From Panorpa germanica (taxonomy: Eukaryota; Arthropoda; Insecta; Mecoptera; Panorpidae), in contig OY783204.1 of assembly GCA_963678705.1 (NCBI GenBank), positions 14,146,759 to 14,210,758 of the forward strand: DNA of 64,000 nucleotides, in the 5' to 3' direction. Position 1 is the stretch's first letter; every line of letters begins with the position of its first letter. Shown here in pieces: positions 13,501 through 27,800 of this stretch. Below the pieces are notes generated by a model. It made no database searches and was not told the origin of the DNA. It worked only from the letters and a program-made list of their open reading frames with translations. The translations under genes were made by a program, and so were the position numbers.

Positions 13501-15859
13501 TTTAAAATTAATGCGACAAATTTTGAGGATTTAAAGTTAATGCGGCTCTAGGATAAAAGTCTGGAGACGATACCAAATATATTGCCAAAGAGATGAATGC
13601 ATATATGCATCAGCTCTGGCAAGACAGATAGGACTTAATACAAAAAGGAAGACCTACGTTTTGGTTTACAAGGACGTTAATATTGCTTTGCAACACAAGT
13701 GGTTCCTATCTACTATGTGTGTGATCAGCTCCTGCTACTTTAGGTGAAAAAAGTGATTAGAAGTGAGAAATTAATTATGGAAAAAAATTAAATAAATTAT
13801 ATGAATACTTTTTCAAACGAAAAGTATTTAAGTTTGTTTTAAATTTGTGTTAATTTACCCTAAACAAAGTGTTTTTACAAAAGTTTTACAGTTGGAAACC
13901 AGTGTTAAAAACGAATTTTTCATTACGCGTACACGCGGTCTTATAAACATAACCTCAAATTTGTAACTTTGATGTTTGATATAAGACATTAATAAGTGCG
14001 ATAGACAAAAAAAGTGATAATAATTAGGTTAGTGTTAGTGCTAAAACATCAAGTGGTTTAAAATTCAAGAAATCTGTTGAAATATATAAGGAAGACCTCA
14101 TATAAACACTACAAATATACGGAAGACAAAAGGTTGCCGCCCACTATCAAGTAAGTCGAATAACATTAACTATAAATAATATTAAAACACAAGAAGTAGT
14201 TTATATAAATGCGTGTTTTAAATAATAATGAAAGTGTATTAATTGTTATAAGTGATTAAATGAACAATATATGCGGTTTTCTTGGAAATAGTGATTGATC
14301 GTTCATGAACATTCAATGGTAACAAACAAATGGTAAGTAAGTAGGCATAAGTACAAGTATGTATATGAGATATTTATAGAAATTCAGTGTGCCTTTGTTG
14401 ATGTCCGGTGGCCAAGCGACCTTCAAAGAATTAGACCGGCAAAAACCTATAGGTACGTCTACTGCGCTATGGAGAACTATTTTCATTGTCAAACATTATT
14501 TTACAAACCGATTACCGTTCCATGAAAAGGCAACTATCTAAAGGTTGTCCTCAGCAATTTGTAATGGGGCCTGAGCACTGGTACATGGTATTCGACGAGA
14601 ACTGTGTTTCTCACTCGAAAGGTTGTGTAGACATATGTTTTGCCAACGATAATGTGATCCTTATCGGTGCAAATAGTACAGAAACCCTAGAAAGCCGTTC
14701 TCGACCTGCTATATATAAAATCTGTAGTTTCTTGAAGCTACAAAGCTACGAAACAAATACAGTAACAACGAATAATAAACTTTTAACACACCTTGCGCGT
14801 GTCACAAGGACGGAATGAAGCTTAAACTCGGCAACTATGCCGACACTATACAAGGGGGCATTTATGCTAATAGTTGTGTATTGTGCTTCGGCATGGTATT
14901 ACAGGATCAATCTTCCAGATCTTCCATGCAAAGAACTATGTTATAGACGATGACGCGTTGTTGCAGAACTGTATCTACAGAAGTGGTGCAAGTGATATTG
15001 GGGACAATTCATTTAGATTTAAAAATCACTCATGTACTTACTCAAGTACAAATTACGCTAGAACTGAAAAAATCAAATTTTGATGATTTAAAATTAATGC
15101 GACAAATTTCGAGGATTTAAAGTTATTGCGGCTGTAAGATAAAAGTCTGGAGACGATACCAAATATATTGCCAAAGAGATGAATGCATATATGCATAAGC
15201 TCTGGCAAGACAGATGGGACTTAATACAAAAAGGAAGACCTACGTATTGGTTTACAAGGACGTTAATATTGCTTTGCAACACAAGTGGTTCCTATCTACT
15301 ATGTGTGTGATCGGCTCCTGCTACTTTAGGTGAAAAAAGTGATTAAAAGTGAGAAATTAATTATGGAAAAAAATTAAATAAATTATATGAATACTTTTTC
15401 AAACGAAAAGTATTTAAGTTTGTTTTAAATTTGTGTTAATTTCCCTATACAAAGTGTTTTTACAAAAGTTTGACAGTTGGAAACCAGTGTTAAAAACGAG
15501 TTTTTCATTACGCGTACACGCGGTCTTATAAACATAACCTCAAATTTGTAACTTTGATGTTTGATATAAGACATTAATAAGTGCGATAGACAAAAAAAGT
15601 GATAATAATTAGGTTAGTGTTAGTGCTAAAACATCAAGTGGTTTAAAATTCAAGAAATCTGTAGAGATATTTAAGGAAGACCTCATATAAACACTACAAA
15701 TATACGGAAGACAAAAGGTTGCCGCCCACTATCAAGTAAGTCGAATAACATTAACTATAAATAATATTAAAACACAAGAATTAGTTTATATAAATGCGTG
15801 TTTTAAATAATAATGAGAGTGTATTAATTGTTATAAGTGATTAAGTGAACAATATATGC

Positions 15860-18800
15860 GGTTTTCTTGGAAATAGTGATTGATCGTTCATGAACATTCA
15901 ATGGTAACAAACAAATGGTAAGTAAGTAGGCAAAAGTACAAGTATGTATATGAGATATTTATAGAAATTCAGTGTGCCTTTGTTGATGGCCGGTGGCCAG
16001 GTGACCTTCAAAGAATTAGACCGGCAAAAACCTAGAGGTACGTCTACTGCGCTATGGAGAACTATTTTCATTGTCAAACATTATTTTACAAACCGATTAC
16101 CGTTCCATGAAAAGGTAACTATCTAAAGGTTGTCCTCAGCGATCTGTAATGGGGCCTGAGCTCTGGAACATGGTATTCGACGAGAACTGTGTTTCTCACT
16201 CGAAAGGTTGTGTAGACATATGTTTTGCCAACGATAATGTGATCCTTATCGGTGCAAATAGTACAGAAACCCTAGAAAGCCGTTCTTGACCTGCTATATA
16301 TAAAATCTGTAGTTTCTTAAAGCTACAAAGCTACGAAACAAATACAGTAACAACGAATGATAAACTTGTAACACACCTTGCGCGTGTCACAAGGACGGAA
16401 TGAAGCTTAAACTCGGCAACTTTGCCGACACTATACAAGGGGGCATTTATGCTAATAGTTGTGTATTGTGCTTCGGCATGGTATTACAGGATCAATCTTC
16501 CAGATCTTCCATGCAAAGAACTATGTTATTGACGATGACGCGTTGTTGCAGAACTGTATCTACAGAAGTGGTGCAAGTGATATTGGGGACAATTCCTTTA
16601 GATTTAAAAATCACTCATGCACTTACTCAAGTACAAATTACGCTAGAACTGAAAAAATCAAATTTTGATGATTTAAAATAAATGCGACAAATTTCGAGGA
16701 TTTAAAGTTAATGCGGCTGTAGGATAAAAGTCTGGAGACGATACCAAATATATTGCCAAAGAGATGAATGCATATATGCATAAGCTCTGGCAAGACAGAT
16801 GGGACTTAATACAAAAAAGAAGACCTACGTATTGGTTTACAAGGACGTTAATATTGCTTTGCAACACAAGTGGTTCCCATCTACTATGTGTGTGATCGGC
16901 TCCTGCTACTTTAGGTGAAAAAAGTGATTAAAAGTGAGAAATTAATTATGGAAAAAAATTAAATAAATTATATGAATACTTTTTCAAACGAAAAGTATTT
17001 AAGTTTGTTTTAAATTTGTGTTAAGTTACCCTAAACAAAGTGTTTTTACAAAAGTTTGACAGTTGGAAACCAGTGTTAAAAACGAATTTTTCATTACGCG
17101 TACACGCGGTCTTATAAACTTAACCTCAAATTTGTAACTTTGATGTTTGATATAAGACATTATTAAGTGCGATAGACAAAAAAAATTAATAATAATTAGG
17201 TTAGTGTTAGTGCTAAAACATTAAGTGGTTTAAAATTCAAGAAATCTGTAGAGATATTTAAGGAAGACCTCATATAAACACTACAAATATACGGAAGACA
17301 AAAGGTTGCCGCCCACTATCAAGTAAGTCGAATAACATTAACTATAAATAATATTAAAACACAAGAATTAGTTTATATAAATGCGTGTTTTAAATAATAA
17401 TGAGAGTGTATTAATTGTTATAAGTGATTAAGTGAACAATATATGCGGTTTTCTTGGAAATAGTGATTGATCGTTCATGAACATTCAATGGTAACAAACA
17501 AATGGTAAGTAAGTAGGCAAAAGTACAAGTATGTATATGAGATATTTATAGAAATTCAGTGTGCCTTTGTTGATGGCCGGTGGCCAAGTGACCTTCAAAG
17601 AATTAGACCGGCAAAAACCTAGAGGTACGTCTACTGCGCTATGGAGAACTATTTTCATTGTCAAACATTATTTTACAAACCGATTACCGTTCCATGAAAA
17701 GGTAACTATCTAAAGGTTGTCCTCAGCGATCTGTAATGGGGCCTGAGCTCTGGAACATGGTATTCGACGAGAACTGTGTTTCTCACTCGAAAGGTTGTGT
17801 AGACATATGTTTTGCCAACGATAATGTGATCCTTATCGGTGCAAATAGTACAGAAACCCTAGAAAGCCGTTCTCGACCTGCTATATATAAAATCTGTAGT
17901 TTCTTGAAGCTACAAAGCTACGAAACAAATACAGTAACAACGAATGATAAACTTGTAACACACCTTGCGCGTGTCACAAGGACGGAATGAAGCTTAAACT
18001 CGGCAACTATGCCGACACTATACAAGGGGGCATTTATGCTAATAGTTGTGTATTGTGCTTCGGCATGGTATTACAGGATCAATCTTCCAGATCTTCCATG
18101 CAAAGAACTATGTTATTGACGATGACGCGTTGTTGCAGAACTGTATCTACAGAAGTGGTGCAAGTGATATTGGGGACCATTTCTTTAGATTTAAAAATCA
18201 CTCATGCACTTACTCAAGTACAAATTACGCTAGAACTGAAAAAATCAAATTTTGATGATTTAAAATTAATGCGACAAATTTCGAGGATTTAAAGTTAATG
18301 CGGCTGTAGGATAAAAGTCTGGAGACGATACCAAATATATTGCCAAAGAGATGAATGCATATATGCATAAGCTCTGGCAAGACAGATGGGACTTAATACA
18401 AAAAGGAAGACCTACGTATTGGTTTACAAGGACGTTAATATTGCTTTGCAACACAAGTGGTTCCTATCTACTATGTGTGTGATCGGCTCCTGCTACTTTA
18501 GGTGAAAAAAGTGATTAAAAGTGAGAAATTAATTATGGAAAAAAATTAAATAAATTAAATGAATACTTTTTCAAACGAAAAGTATTTAAGTTTGTTTTAA
18601 ATTTGTGTTAATTTACCCTAAACAAAGTGTTTTTACAAAAGTTTGACAGTTGGAAACCAGTGTTAAAAACGAATTTTTCATTACGCGTACACGCGGTCTT
18701 ATAAACATAACCTCAAATTTGTAACTTTAATGTTTGATATAAGACATTAATAAGTGCAAAAGACAAAAAAAGTGATAATAATTAGGTTAGTGTTAGTGCT

Positions 18801-21800
18801 AAAACATCAAGTGGTTTAAAATTAATGAAATCTGTAGAGATATATAAGGAAGACCTCATATAAACACTACAAATATACGGAAGACAAAAGGTTGCCGCCC
18901 ACTATCAAGTAAGTCGAATAACATTAACTATAAAAAATATTAAAACATAAAAATTAGTTTATATAAATGCGTGTTTTAAATAATAATGAGAGTGTATTAA
19001 TTGTTATAAGTGATTAGGTGAACAATATATGCTGTTTTCTTGGAAATAGTGATTGATCGTTCATGAACATTCAATGGTAACAAACAAATGGTAAGTAAGT
19101 AGGCATAAGTACAAGTATGTATATGAGATATTTATAGAAATTCAGTGTGCCTTTGTTGATGTCCGGTGGCCAAGTGACCTTCAAAGAATTAGACCGGCAA
19201 AAACCTATAGGTACGTCTACTGCGCTATGGAGAACTATTTTCATTGTCGAACATTATTTTACAAACCGATTACCGTTCCATGAAAAGGCAACTATCTTAA
19301 GGTTGTCCTCAGTGATCTGTAATGGAGCCTGAGCTCTGGAACATGGTATTCGACGAGAACTGTGTTTCTCACTCGAAAGGTTGTGCAAACATATGTTTTT
19401 CCAACGATAATGTGATCCTTATCGGTGCAAATAGTACAGAAACCCTAGAAAGCCGTTCTCGACCTGCTATATATAAAATCTGTAGTTTCTTGAAGCTACA
19501 AAGCTACGAAACAAATACAGTAACAACGAATGATAAACTTGTAACACACCTTGCGCGTGTCACAAGGACGGAATGAAGCTTTAACTCGGCAACTATGCCG
19601 ACACTATACAAGGGGGCATTTATGCTAATAGTTGTGTATTGTGCTTCGGCATGGTATTACAGGATCAATCTTCCAGATCTTTCATGCAAAGAACTATGTT
19701 ATAGACGATGACGCGTTGTTGCAGAACTGTATCTACAGAAGTGGTGCAAGTGATATTGGGGACAATTCCTTTAGATTTAAAAATCACTCATGTACTTACT
19801 CAAGTACAAATTACGCTAGAACTGAAAAAATCAAATTTTGATGATTTAAAATTAATGCGACAAATTTCGAGGATTTAAAGTTATTGCGGCTGTAAGATAA
19901 AAGTCTGGAGACGATACCAAATATATTGCCAAAGAGATGAATGCATATATGCATAAGCTCTGGCAAGACAGATGGGACTTAATACAAAAAGAAAGACCTA
20001 CGTATTGGTTTACAAGGACGTTAATATTGCTTTGCAACACAAGTGGTTCCTATCTACTATGTGTGTGATCGGCTCCTGCTACTTTAGGTGAAAAAAGTGA
20101 TTAAAAGTGAGAAATTAATTATGGAAAAAAATTAAATACATTATATGAATACTTTTTCAAACGAAAAGTATTTAAGTTTGTTTTAAATTTGTGTTAATTT
20201 ACCCTAAACAAAGTGTTTTTACAAAAGTTTGACAGTTGGAAACCAGTGTTAAAAACGAATTTTTCATTACGCGTACACGCGGTCTTATAAACATAACCTC
20301 AAATTTGTAACTTTGATGTTTGATATAAGACATTAATAAGTGCAAAAGACAAAAAAAGTGATAATAATTAGGTTAGTGTTAGTGCTAAAACATCAAGTGG
20401 TTTAAAATTCAAGAAATCTGTAGAGATATATAAGGAAGACCTCATATAAACACTACAAATATACGAAAGACAAAAGGTTGCCGCCCACTATCAAGTAAGT
20501 CGAATAACATTAACTATAAAAAATATTAAAACATAAGAATTAGTTTATATAAATGCGTGTTTTAAATAATAATGAGAGTGTATTAATTGTTATAAGTGAT
20601 TAGGTGAACAATATATGCGGTTTTCTTGGAAATAGTGATTGATCGTTCATGAACATTCAATGGTAACAAACAAATGGTAAGTAAGTAGGCATAAGTACAA
20701 GTATGTATATGAGATATTTATAGAAATTCAGTGTGCCTTTGTTGATGTCCGGTGGCCAAGTGACCTTCAAAGAATTAGACCGGCAAAAACCTATAGGTAC
20801 GTCTACTGCGCTATGGAGAACTATTTTCATTGTCGAACATTATTTTACAAACCGATTACCGTTCCATGAAAAGGCAACTATCTAAAGGTTGTCCTCAGCA
20901 ATCTGTAATGGGGCCTGAGCACTGGAACATGGTATTCGACGAGAACTGTGTTTCTCACTCGAAAGGTTGTGTAGACATATGTTTTGCCAACGATAATGTG
21001 ATCCTTATCGGTGCAAATAGTACAGAAACCCTAGAAAGCCGTTCTCGACCTGCTATATATAAAATCTGTAGTTTCTTGAAGCTACAAAGCTACGAAACAA
21101 ATACAGTAACAACGAATAATAAACTTGTAACACACCTTGCGCGTGTCACAAGGACGGAATGAAGCTTAAACTCGGCAACTATGCCGACACTATACTAGGG
21201 GGCATTTATGCTAATAGTTGTGTATTGTGCTTCGGCATGGTATTACAGGATCAATCTTCCAGATCTTCCATGCAAAGAACTATGTTATTAACGATGACGC
21301 ATTGTTGCAGAACTGTATCTACAGAAGTGGTGCAAGTGATATTGGAGACAATTCCTTTAGATTTAAAAATCACTCATGCACTTACTCAAATACAAATTAC
21401 GCTAGAACTGAAAAAATCAAATTTTGATGATTTAAAATTAATGCGACAAATTTCGAGGATTTATAGTTAATGCGGCTGTAAGATAAAAGTCTGGAGACGA
21501 TACCAAATATATTGCCAAAGAGATGAATGCATATATGCATAAGCTCTGGCAAGACAGATGGGACTTAATACAAAAAGGAAGACCTACGTATTGGTTTACA
21601 AGGACGTTAATATTGCTTTGCAACACAAGTGGTTCCTATCTACTATGTGTGTGATCGGCTCCTGCTACTTTAGGTGAAAAAAGTGATTAAAAGTGAGAAA
21701 TTAATTATGGAAAAAAATTAAATAAATTATATGAATACTTTTTCAAACGAAAAGTATTTAAGTTTGTTTTAAATTTGTGTTAATTTACCCTAAACAAAGT

Positions 21801-24800
21801 GTTTTTACAAAAGTTTGACAGTTGGAAACCAGTGGTAAAAACGAATTTTTCATTACGCGTACACGCGGTCTTATAAACATAACCTCAAATTTGTAACTTT
21901 GATGTTTGATATAAGACATTATTAAGTGCGATAGACAAAAAAAGTGATAATAATTAGGTTAGTGTTAGTGCTAAAACATTAAGTGGTTTAAAATTCAAGA
22001 AATCTGTAGAGATATTTAAGGAAGACCTCATATAAACACTACAAATATAGGGAAGACAAAAGGTTGCCGCCCACTATCAAGTAAGTCGAATAACATTAAC
22101 TATAAATAATATTAAAACACAAGAATTAGTTTATATAAATGCGTGTTTTAAATAATAATGAGAGTGTATTAATTGTTATAAGTGATTAAATGAACAATAT
22201 ATGCGGTTTTCTTGGAAATAGTGATTGATCGTTCATGAACATTCAATGGTAACAAACAAATGGTAAGTAAGTAGGCAAAAGTACAAGTATGTATATGAGA
22301 TATTTATAGAAATTCAGTGTGCCTTTGTTGATGTCCGGTGGCCAAGTGACCTTCAAAGAATTAGACCGGCAAAAACCTATAGGTATGTCTACTGCGCTAT
22401 GGAGAACTATTTTCATTGTCGAACATTATTTTACAAACCGATTACCGTTCCATGAAAAGGCAACTATCTAAAGGTTGTCCTCAGCGATCTGTAATGGGGC
22501 CTGAGCTCTGGAACATGGTATTCGACGAGAACTGTGTTTCTCACTCGAAAGGTTGTGTAGACATATGTTTTGCCAACTATAATGTTATCCTTATCGGTGC
22601 AAATAGTACAGAAACCCTAGAAAGCCGTTCTCGACCTGCTATATATAAAATCTGTAGTTTCTTAAAGCTACAAAGCTACGAAACAAATACAGTAACAACG
22701 AATGATAAACTTGTAACACACCTTGCGCGTGTCACAAGGACGGAATGAAGCTTAAACTCGGCAACTATGCCGACACTATACAAGGGGGCATTTATGCTAA
22801 TAGTTGTATATTGTGCTTCGGCATGGTATTACAGGATCAATCTTCCAGATCTTCCATGCAAAGAACTATGTTATTGACGATGACGCGTTGTTGCAGAACT
22901 GTATCTACAGAAGTGGTGCAAGTGATATTGGGGACCATTTCTTTAGATTTAAAAATCACTCATGCACTTACTCAAGTACAAATTACGCTAGAACTGAAAA
23001 AATCAAATTTTGATGATTTAAAATTAATGCGACAAATTTCGAGGATTTAAAGTTAATGCGGCTGTAGGATAAAAGTCTGGAGACGATACCAAATATATTG
23101 CCAAAGAGATGAATGCATATATGCATAAGCTCTGGCAAGACAGATGGGACTTAATACAAAAAGGAAGACCTACGTATTGGTTTACAAGGACGTTAATATT
23201 GCTTTGCAACACAAGTGGTTCCTATCTACTATGTGTGTGATCGGCTCCTGCTACTTTAGGTGAAAAAAGTGATTAAAAGTGAGAAATTAATTATGGAAAA
23301 AAATTAAATAAATTAAATGAATACTTTTTCAAACGAAAAGTATTTAAGTTTGTTTTAAATTTGTGTTAATTTACCCTAAGCAAAGTGTTTTTACAAAAGT
23401 TTGACAGTTGGAAACCAGTGTTAAAAGCGAATTTTTCATTACGCGTACACGCGGTCTTATAAACATAACCTTAAATTTGTAACTTTGATGTTTGATATAA
23501 GACATTAATAAGTGCAAAAGACAAAAAAAGTGATAATAATTAGGTTAGTGTTAGTGCTAAAACATCAAGTGGTTTAAAATTCAAGAAATCTGTAGAGATA
23601 TATAAGGAAGACCTCATATAAACACTACAAATATACGGAAGACAAAAGGTTGCCGCCCACTATCAAGTAAGTCGAATAACATTAACTATAAAAAATATTA
23701 AAACATAAGAATTAGTTTATATAAATGCGTGTTTTAAATAATAATGAGAGTGTATTAATTGTTATAAGTGATTAGGTGAACAATATATGCGGTTTTCTTG
23801 GAAATAGTGATTGATCGTTCATGAACATTCAATGGTAACAAACAAATGGTAAGTAAGTAGGCATAAGTACAAGTATGTATATGAGATATTTATAGAAATT
23901 CAGTGTGCCTTTGTTGATGTCCGGTGGCCAAGTGACCTTCAAAGAATTAGACCGGCAAAAACCTATAGGTACGTCTACTGCGCTATGGAGAACTATTTTC
24001 ATTGTCGAACATTATTTTATAAACCGATTACCGTTCCATGAAAAGGCAACTATCTAAAGGTTGTCCTCAGCAATCTGTAATGGGGCCTGAGCCCTGGAAC
24101 ATGGTATTCGACGAGAACTGTGTTTCTCACTCGAAAGGTTGTGTAGACATATGTTTTGCCAACGATAATGTGATCCTTATCGGTGCAAATAGTACAGAAA
24201 CCCTAGAAAGCCGTTCTCGACCTGCTATATATAAAATCTGTAGTTTCTTGAAGCTACAAAGCTACGAAACAAATACAGTAACAACGAATAATAAACTTGT
24301 AACACACCTTGCGCGTGTCACAAGGACGGAATGAAGCTTAAACTCGGCAACTATGCCGACACTATACTAGGGGGCATTTATGCTAATAGTTGTGTATTGT
24401 GCTTCGGCATGGTATTACAGAATCAATCTTCCAGATCTTCCATGCAAAGAACTATGTTATTAACGATGACGCGTTGTTGCAGAACTGTATCTACAGAAGT
24501 AGTGCAAGTGATATTGGAGACAATTCCTTTAGATTTAAAAATCACTCATGCACTTACTCAAATACAAATTACGCTAGAACTGAAAAAATCAAATTTTGAT
24601 GATTTAAAATTAATGCGACAAATTTCGAGGATTTAAAGTTAATGCGGCTGTAAGATAAAAGTCTGGAGACGATACCAAATATATTGCCAAAGAGATGAAT
24701 GCATATATGCATAAGCTCTGGCAAGACAGATGGGACTTAATACAAAAAGGAAGACCTACGTATTGGTTTACAAGGACGTTAATATTGCTTTGCAACACAA

Positions 24801-27800
24801 GTGGTTCCTATCTACTATGTGTGTGATCGGCTCCTGCTACTTTAGGTGAAAAAAGTGATTAAAAGTGAGAAATTAATTATGGAAAAAAATTAAATAAATT
24901 ATATGAATACTTTTTCAAACGAAAAGTATTTAAGTTTGTTTTAAATTTGTGTTAATTTACCCTAAACAAAGTGTTTTTACAAAAGTTTGACAGTTGGAAA
25001 CCAGTGTTAAATGCGAATTTTTCATTATGCGTACACGCGGTCTTATAAACATAACCTCAAATTTGTAACTTTGATGTTTGATATAAGACATTAATAAGTG
25101 CAAAAGACAAAAAAAGTGATAATAATTAGGTTAGTGTTAGTGCTAAAACATCAAGTGGTTTAAAATTCAAGAAATCTGTAGAGATATATAAGGAAGACCT
25201 CATATAAACACTACAAATATACGGAAGACAAAAGGTTGCCGCCCACTATCAAGTAAGTCGAATAACATTAACTATAAAAAATATTAAAACATAAGAATTA
25301 GTTTATATAAATGCGTGTTTTAAATAATAATGAGAGTGTATTAATTGTTATAAGTGATTAGGTGAACAATATATGCGGTTTTCTTGGAAATAGTGATTGA
25401 TCGTTCATGAACATTCAATGGTAACAAACAAATGGTAAGTAAGTAGGCATAAGTACAAGTATGTATATGAGATATTTATAGAAATTCAGTGTGCCTTTGT
25501 TGATGTCCGGTGGCCAAGTGACCTTCAAAGAATTAGACCGGCAAAAACCTATAGGTACGTCTACTGCGCTATGGAGAACTATTTTCATTGTCGAACATTA
25601 TTTTACAAACCGATTACCGTTCCATGAAAAGGCAACTATCTAAAGGTTGTCCTCAGTGATCTGTAATGGAGCCTGAGCTCTGGAACATGGTATTCGACGA
25701 GAACTGTGTTTCTCACTCGAAAGGTTGTGCAAACATATGTTTTTCCAACGATAATGTGATCCTTATCGGTGCAAATAGTACAGAAACCCTAGAAAACCGT
25801 TCTCGACCTGCTATATATAAAATCTGTAGTTTCTTGAAGCTATAAAGCTACGAAACAAATACAGTAACAACGAATGATAAACTTGTAACACACCTTGCGC
25901 GTGTCACAAGGACGGAATGAAGCTTAAACTCGGCAACTATGCCGACACTATACAAGGGGGCATTTATGCTAATAGTTGTGTATTGTGCTTCGGCATGGTA
26001 TTACAGGATCAATCTTCCAGATCTTCCATGCAAAGAACTATGTTATTGACGATGACGCGTTGTTGCAGAACTGTATCTACAAAAGTGGTGCAAGTGATAT
26101 TGGGGACAATTCCTTTAGATTTAAAAATCACTCATGCACTTACTCAAGTACAAATTTTGCTAGAACTGAAAAAATCAAATTTTAATGATTTAAAATTAAT
26201 GCGACAAATTTTGAGGATTTAAAATTAATGCGGCTCTAGGATAAAAGTCTGGAGACGATACCAAATATATTGCCAAAGAGTTGAATGCATATATGCATCA
26301 GCTCTGGCAAGACAGATAGGACTTAATACAAAAAGGAATACCTACGTTTTGGTTTACAAGGACGTTAATATTGCTTTGCAACACAAGTGGTTCCTATCTA
26401 CTATGTGTGTGATCAGCTCGTGCTACTTTAGGTAAAAAAAGTGATTAGAAGTGAGAAATTAATTATGGAAAAAAATTAAATAAATTATATGAATACTTTT
26501 TCAAACGAAAAGTATTTAAGTTTGTTTTAAATTTGTGTTAATTTACCCTAAACAAAGTGTTTTTACAAAAGTTTTACAGTTGGAAACCAGTGTTAAAAAC
26601 GAATTTTTCATTACGCGTACACGCGGTCTTATAAACATAACCTCAAATTTGTAACTTTGATGTTTGATATAAGACATTAATAAGTGCGATAGACAAAAAA
26701 AGTGATAATAATTAGGTTAGTGTTAGTGCTAAAACATCAAGTGGTTTAAAATTCAAGAAATCTGTTAAAATATATAAGGAAGACCTCATATAAACACTAC
26801 AAATATACGGAAGACAAAAGGTTGCCGCCCACTATCAAGTAAGTCGAATAACATTAACTATAAATAATATTAAAACACAAGAATTAGTTTATATAAATGC
26901 GTGTTTTAAATAATAATGAGAGTGTATTAATTGTTATAAATGATTAAATGAACAATATATGCGGTTTTCTTGGAAATAGTGATTGATCGTTCATGAACAT
27001 TCAATGGTAACAAACAAATGGTAAGTAAGTAGGCATAAGTACAAGTATGTATATGAGATATTTATAGAAATTCAGTGTGCCTTTGTTGATGTCCGGTGGC
27101 CAAGTGACCTTCAAAGAATTAGACCAGCAAAAACCTATAGGTACGTCTACTGCGCTATGGAGAACTATTTTCATTGTCAAACATTATTTTACAAACCGAT
27201 TACCGTTCCATGAAAAGGCAACTATCTAAAGGTTGTCCTCAGCAATTTGTAATGGGGCCTGAGCACTGGAACATGGTATTCGACGAGAACTGTGTTTCTC
27301 ACTCGAAAGGTTGTGTAGACATATGTTTTGCCAACGATAATGTGATCCTTATCGGTGCAAATAGTACAGAAACCCTAGAAAGCCGTTCTCGACCTGCTAT
27401 ATATAAAATCTGTAGTTTCTTGAAGCTACAAAGCTACGAAACAAATACAGTAACAACGAATAATAAACTTGTAACACACCTTGCGCGTGTCACAAGGACG
27501 GAATGAAGCTTAAACTCGGCAACTATGCCGACACTATACAAGGGGGCATTTATGCTAATAGTTGTGTATTGTGCTTCGGCATGGTATTACAGGATCAATC
27601 TTCCAGATCTTCCATGCAAAGAACTATGTTATAGACGATGACGCGTTGTTGCAGAACTGTATCTACAGAAGTGGTGCAAGTGATATTGGGGACAATTCCT
27701 TTAGATTTAAAAATCACTCATGTACTTACTCAAGTACAAATTACGCTAGAACTGAAAAAATCAAATTTTGATGATTTAAAATTAATGCGACAAATTTCGA

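Larger units (their letters stand above)
1..15859 (+). repeat. Left block: alternating A/B satellite units
   Basis: Ten units of two classes. Class A has the relic reading QFVMGPEHW and FAND (starts 1, 4760, 7932, 11104, 14275). Class B reads RSVMGPELW and FANY (1587, 3173, 6346, 9518, 12689). The order is A B B A B A B A B A, a two-unit (about 3.17-kb) higher-order repeat with one phase slip at 1587-4759. B units at 1587, 3173, 6346 and 9518 also share a stop (TAT ATA TTA to TATATATTAA) that the B unit at 12689 lacks. Confidence 0.8.
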
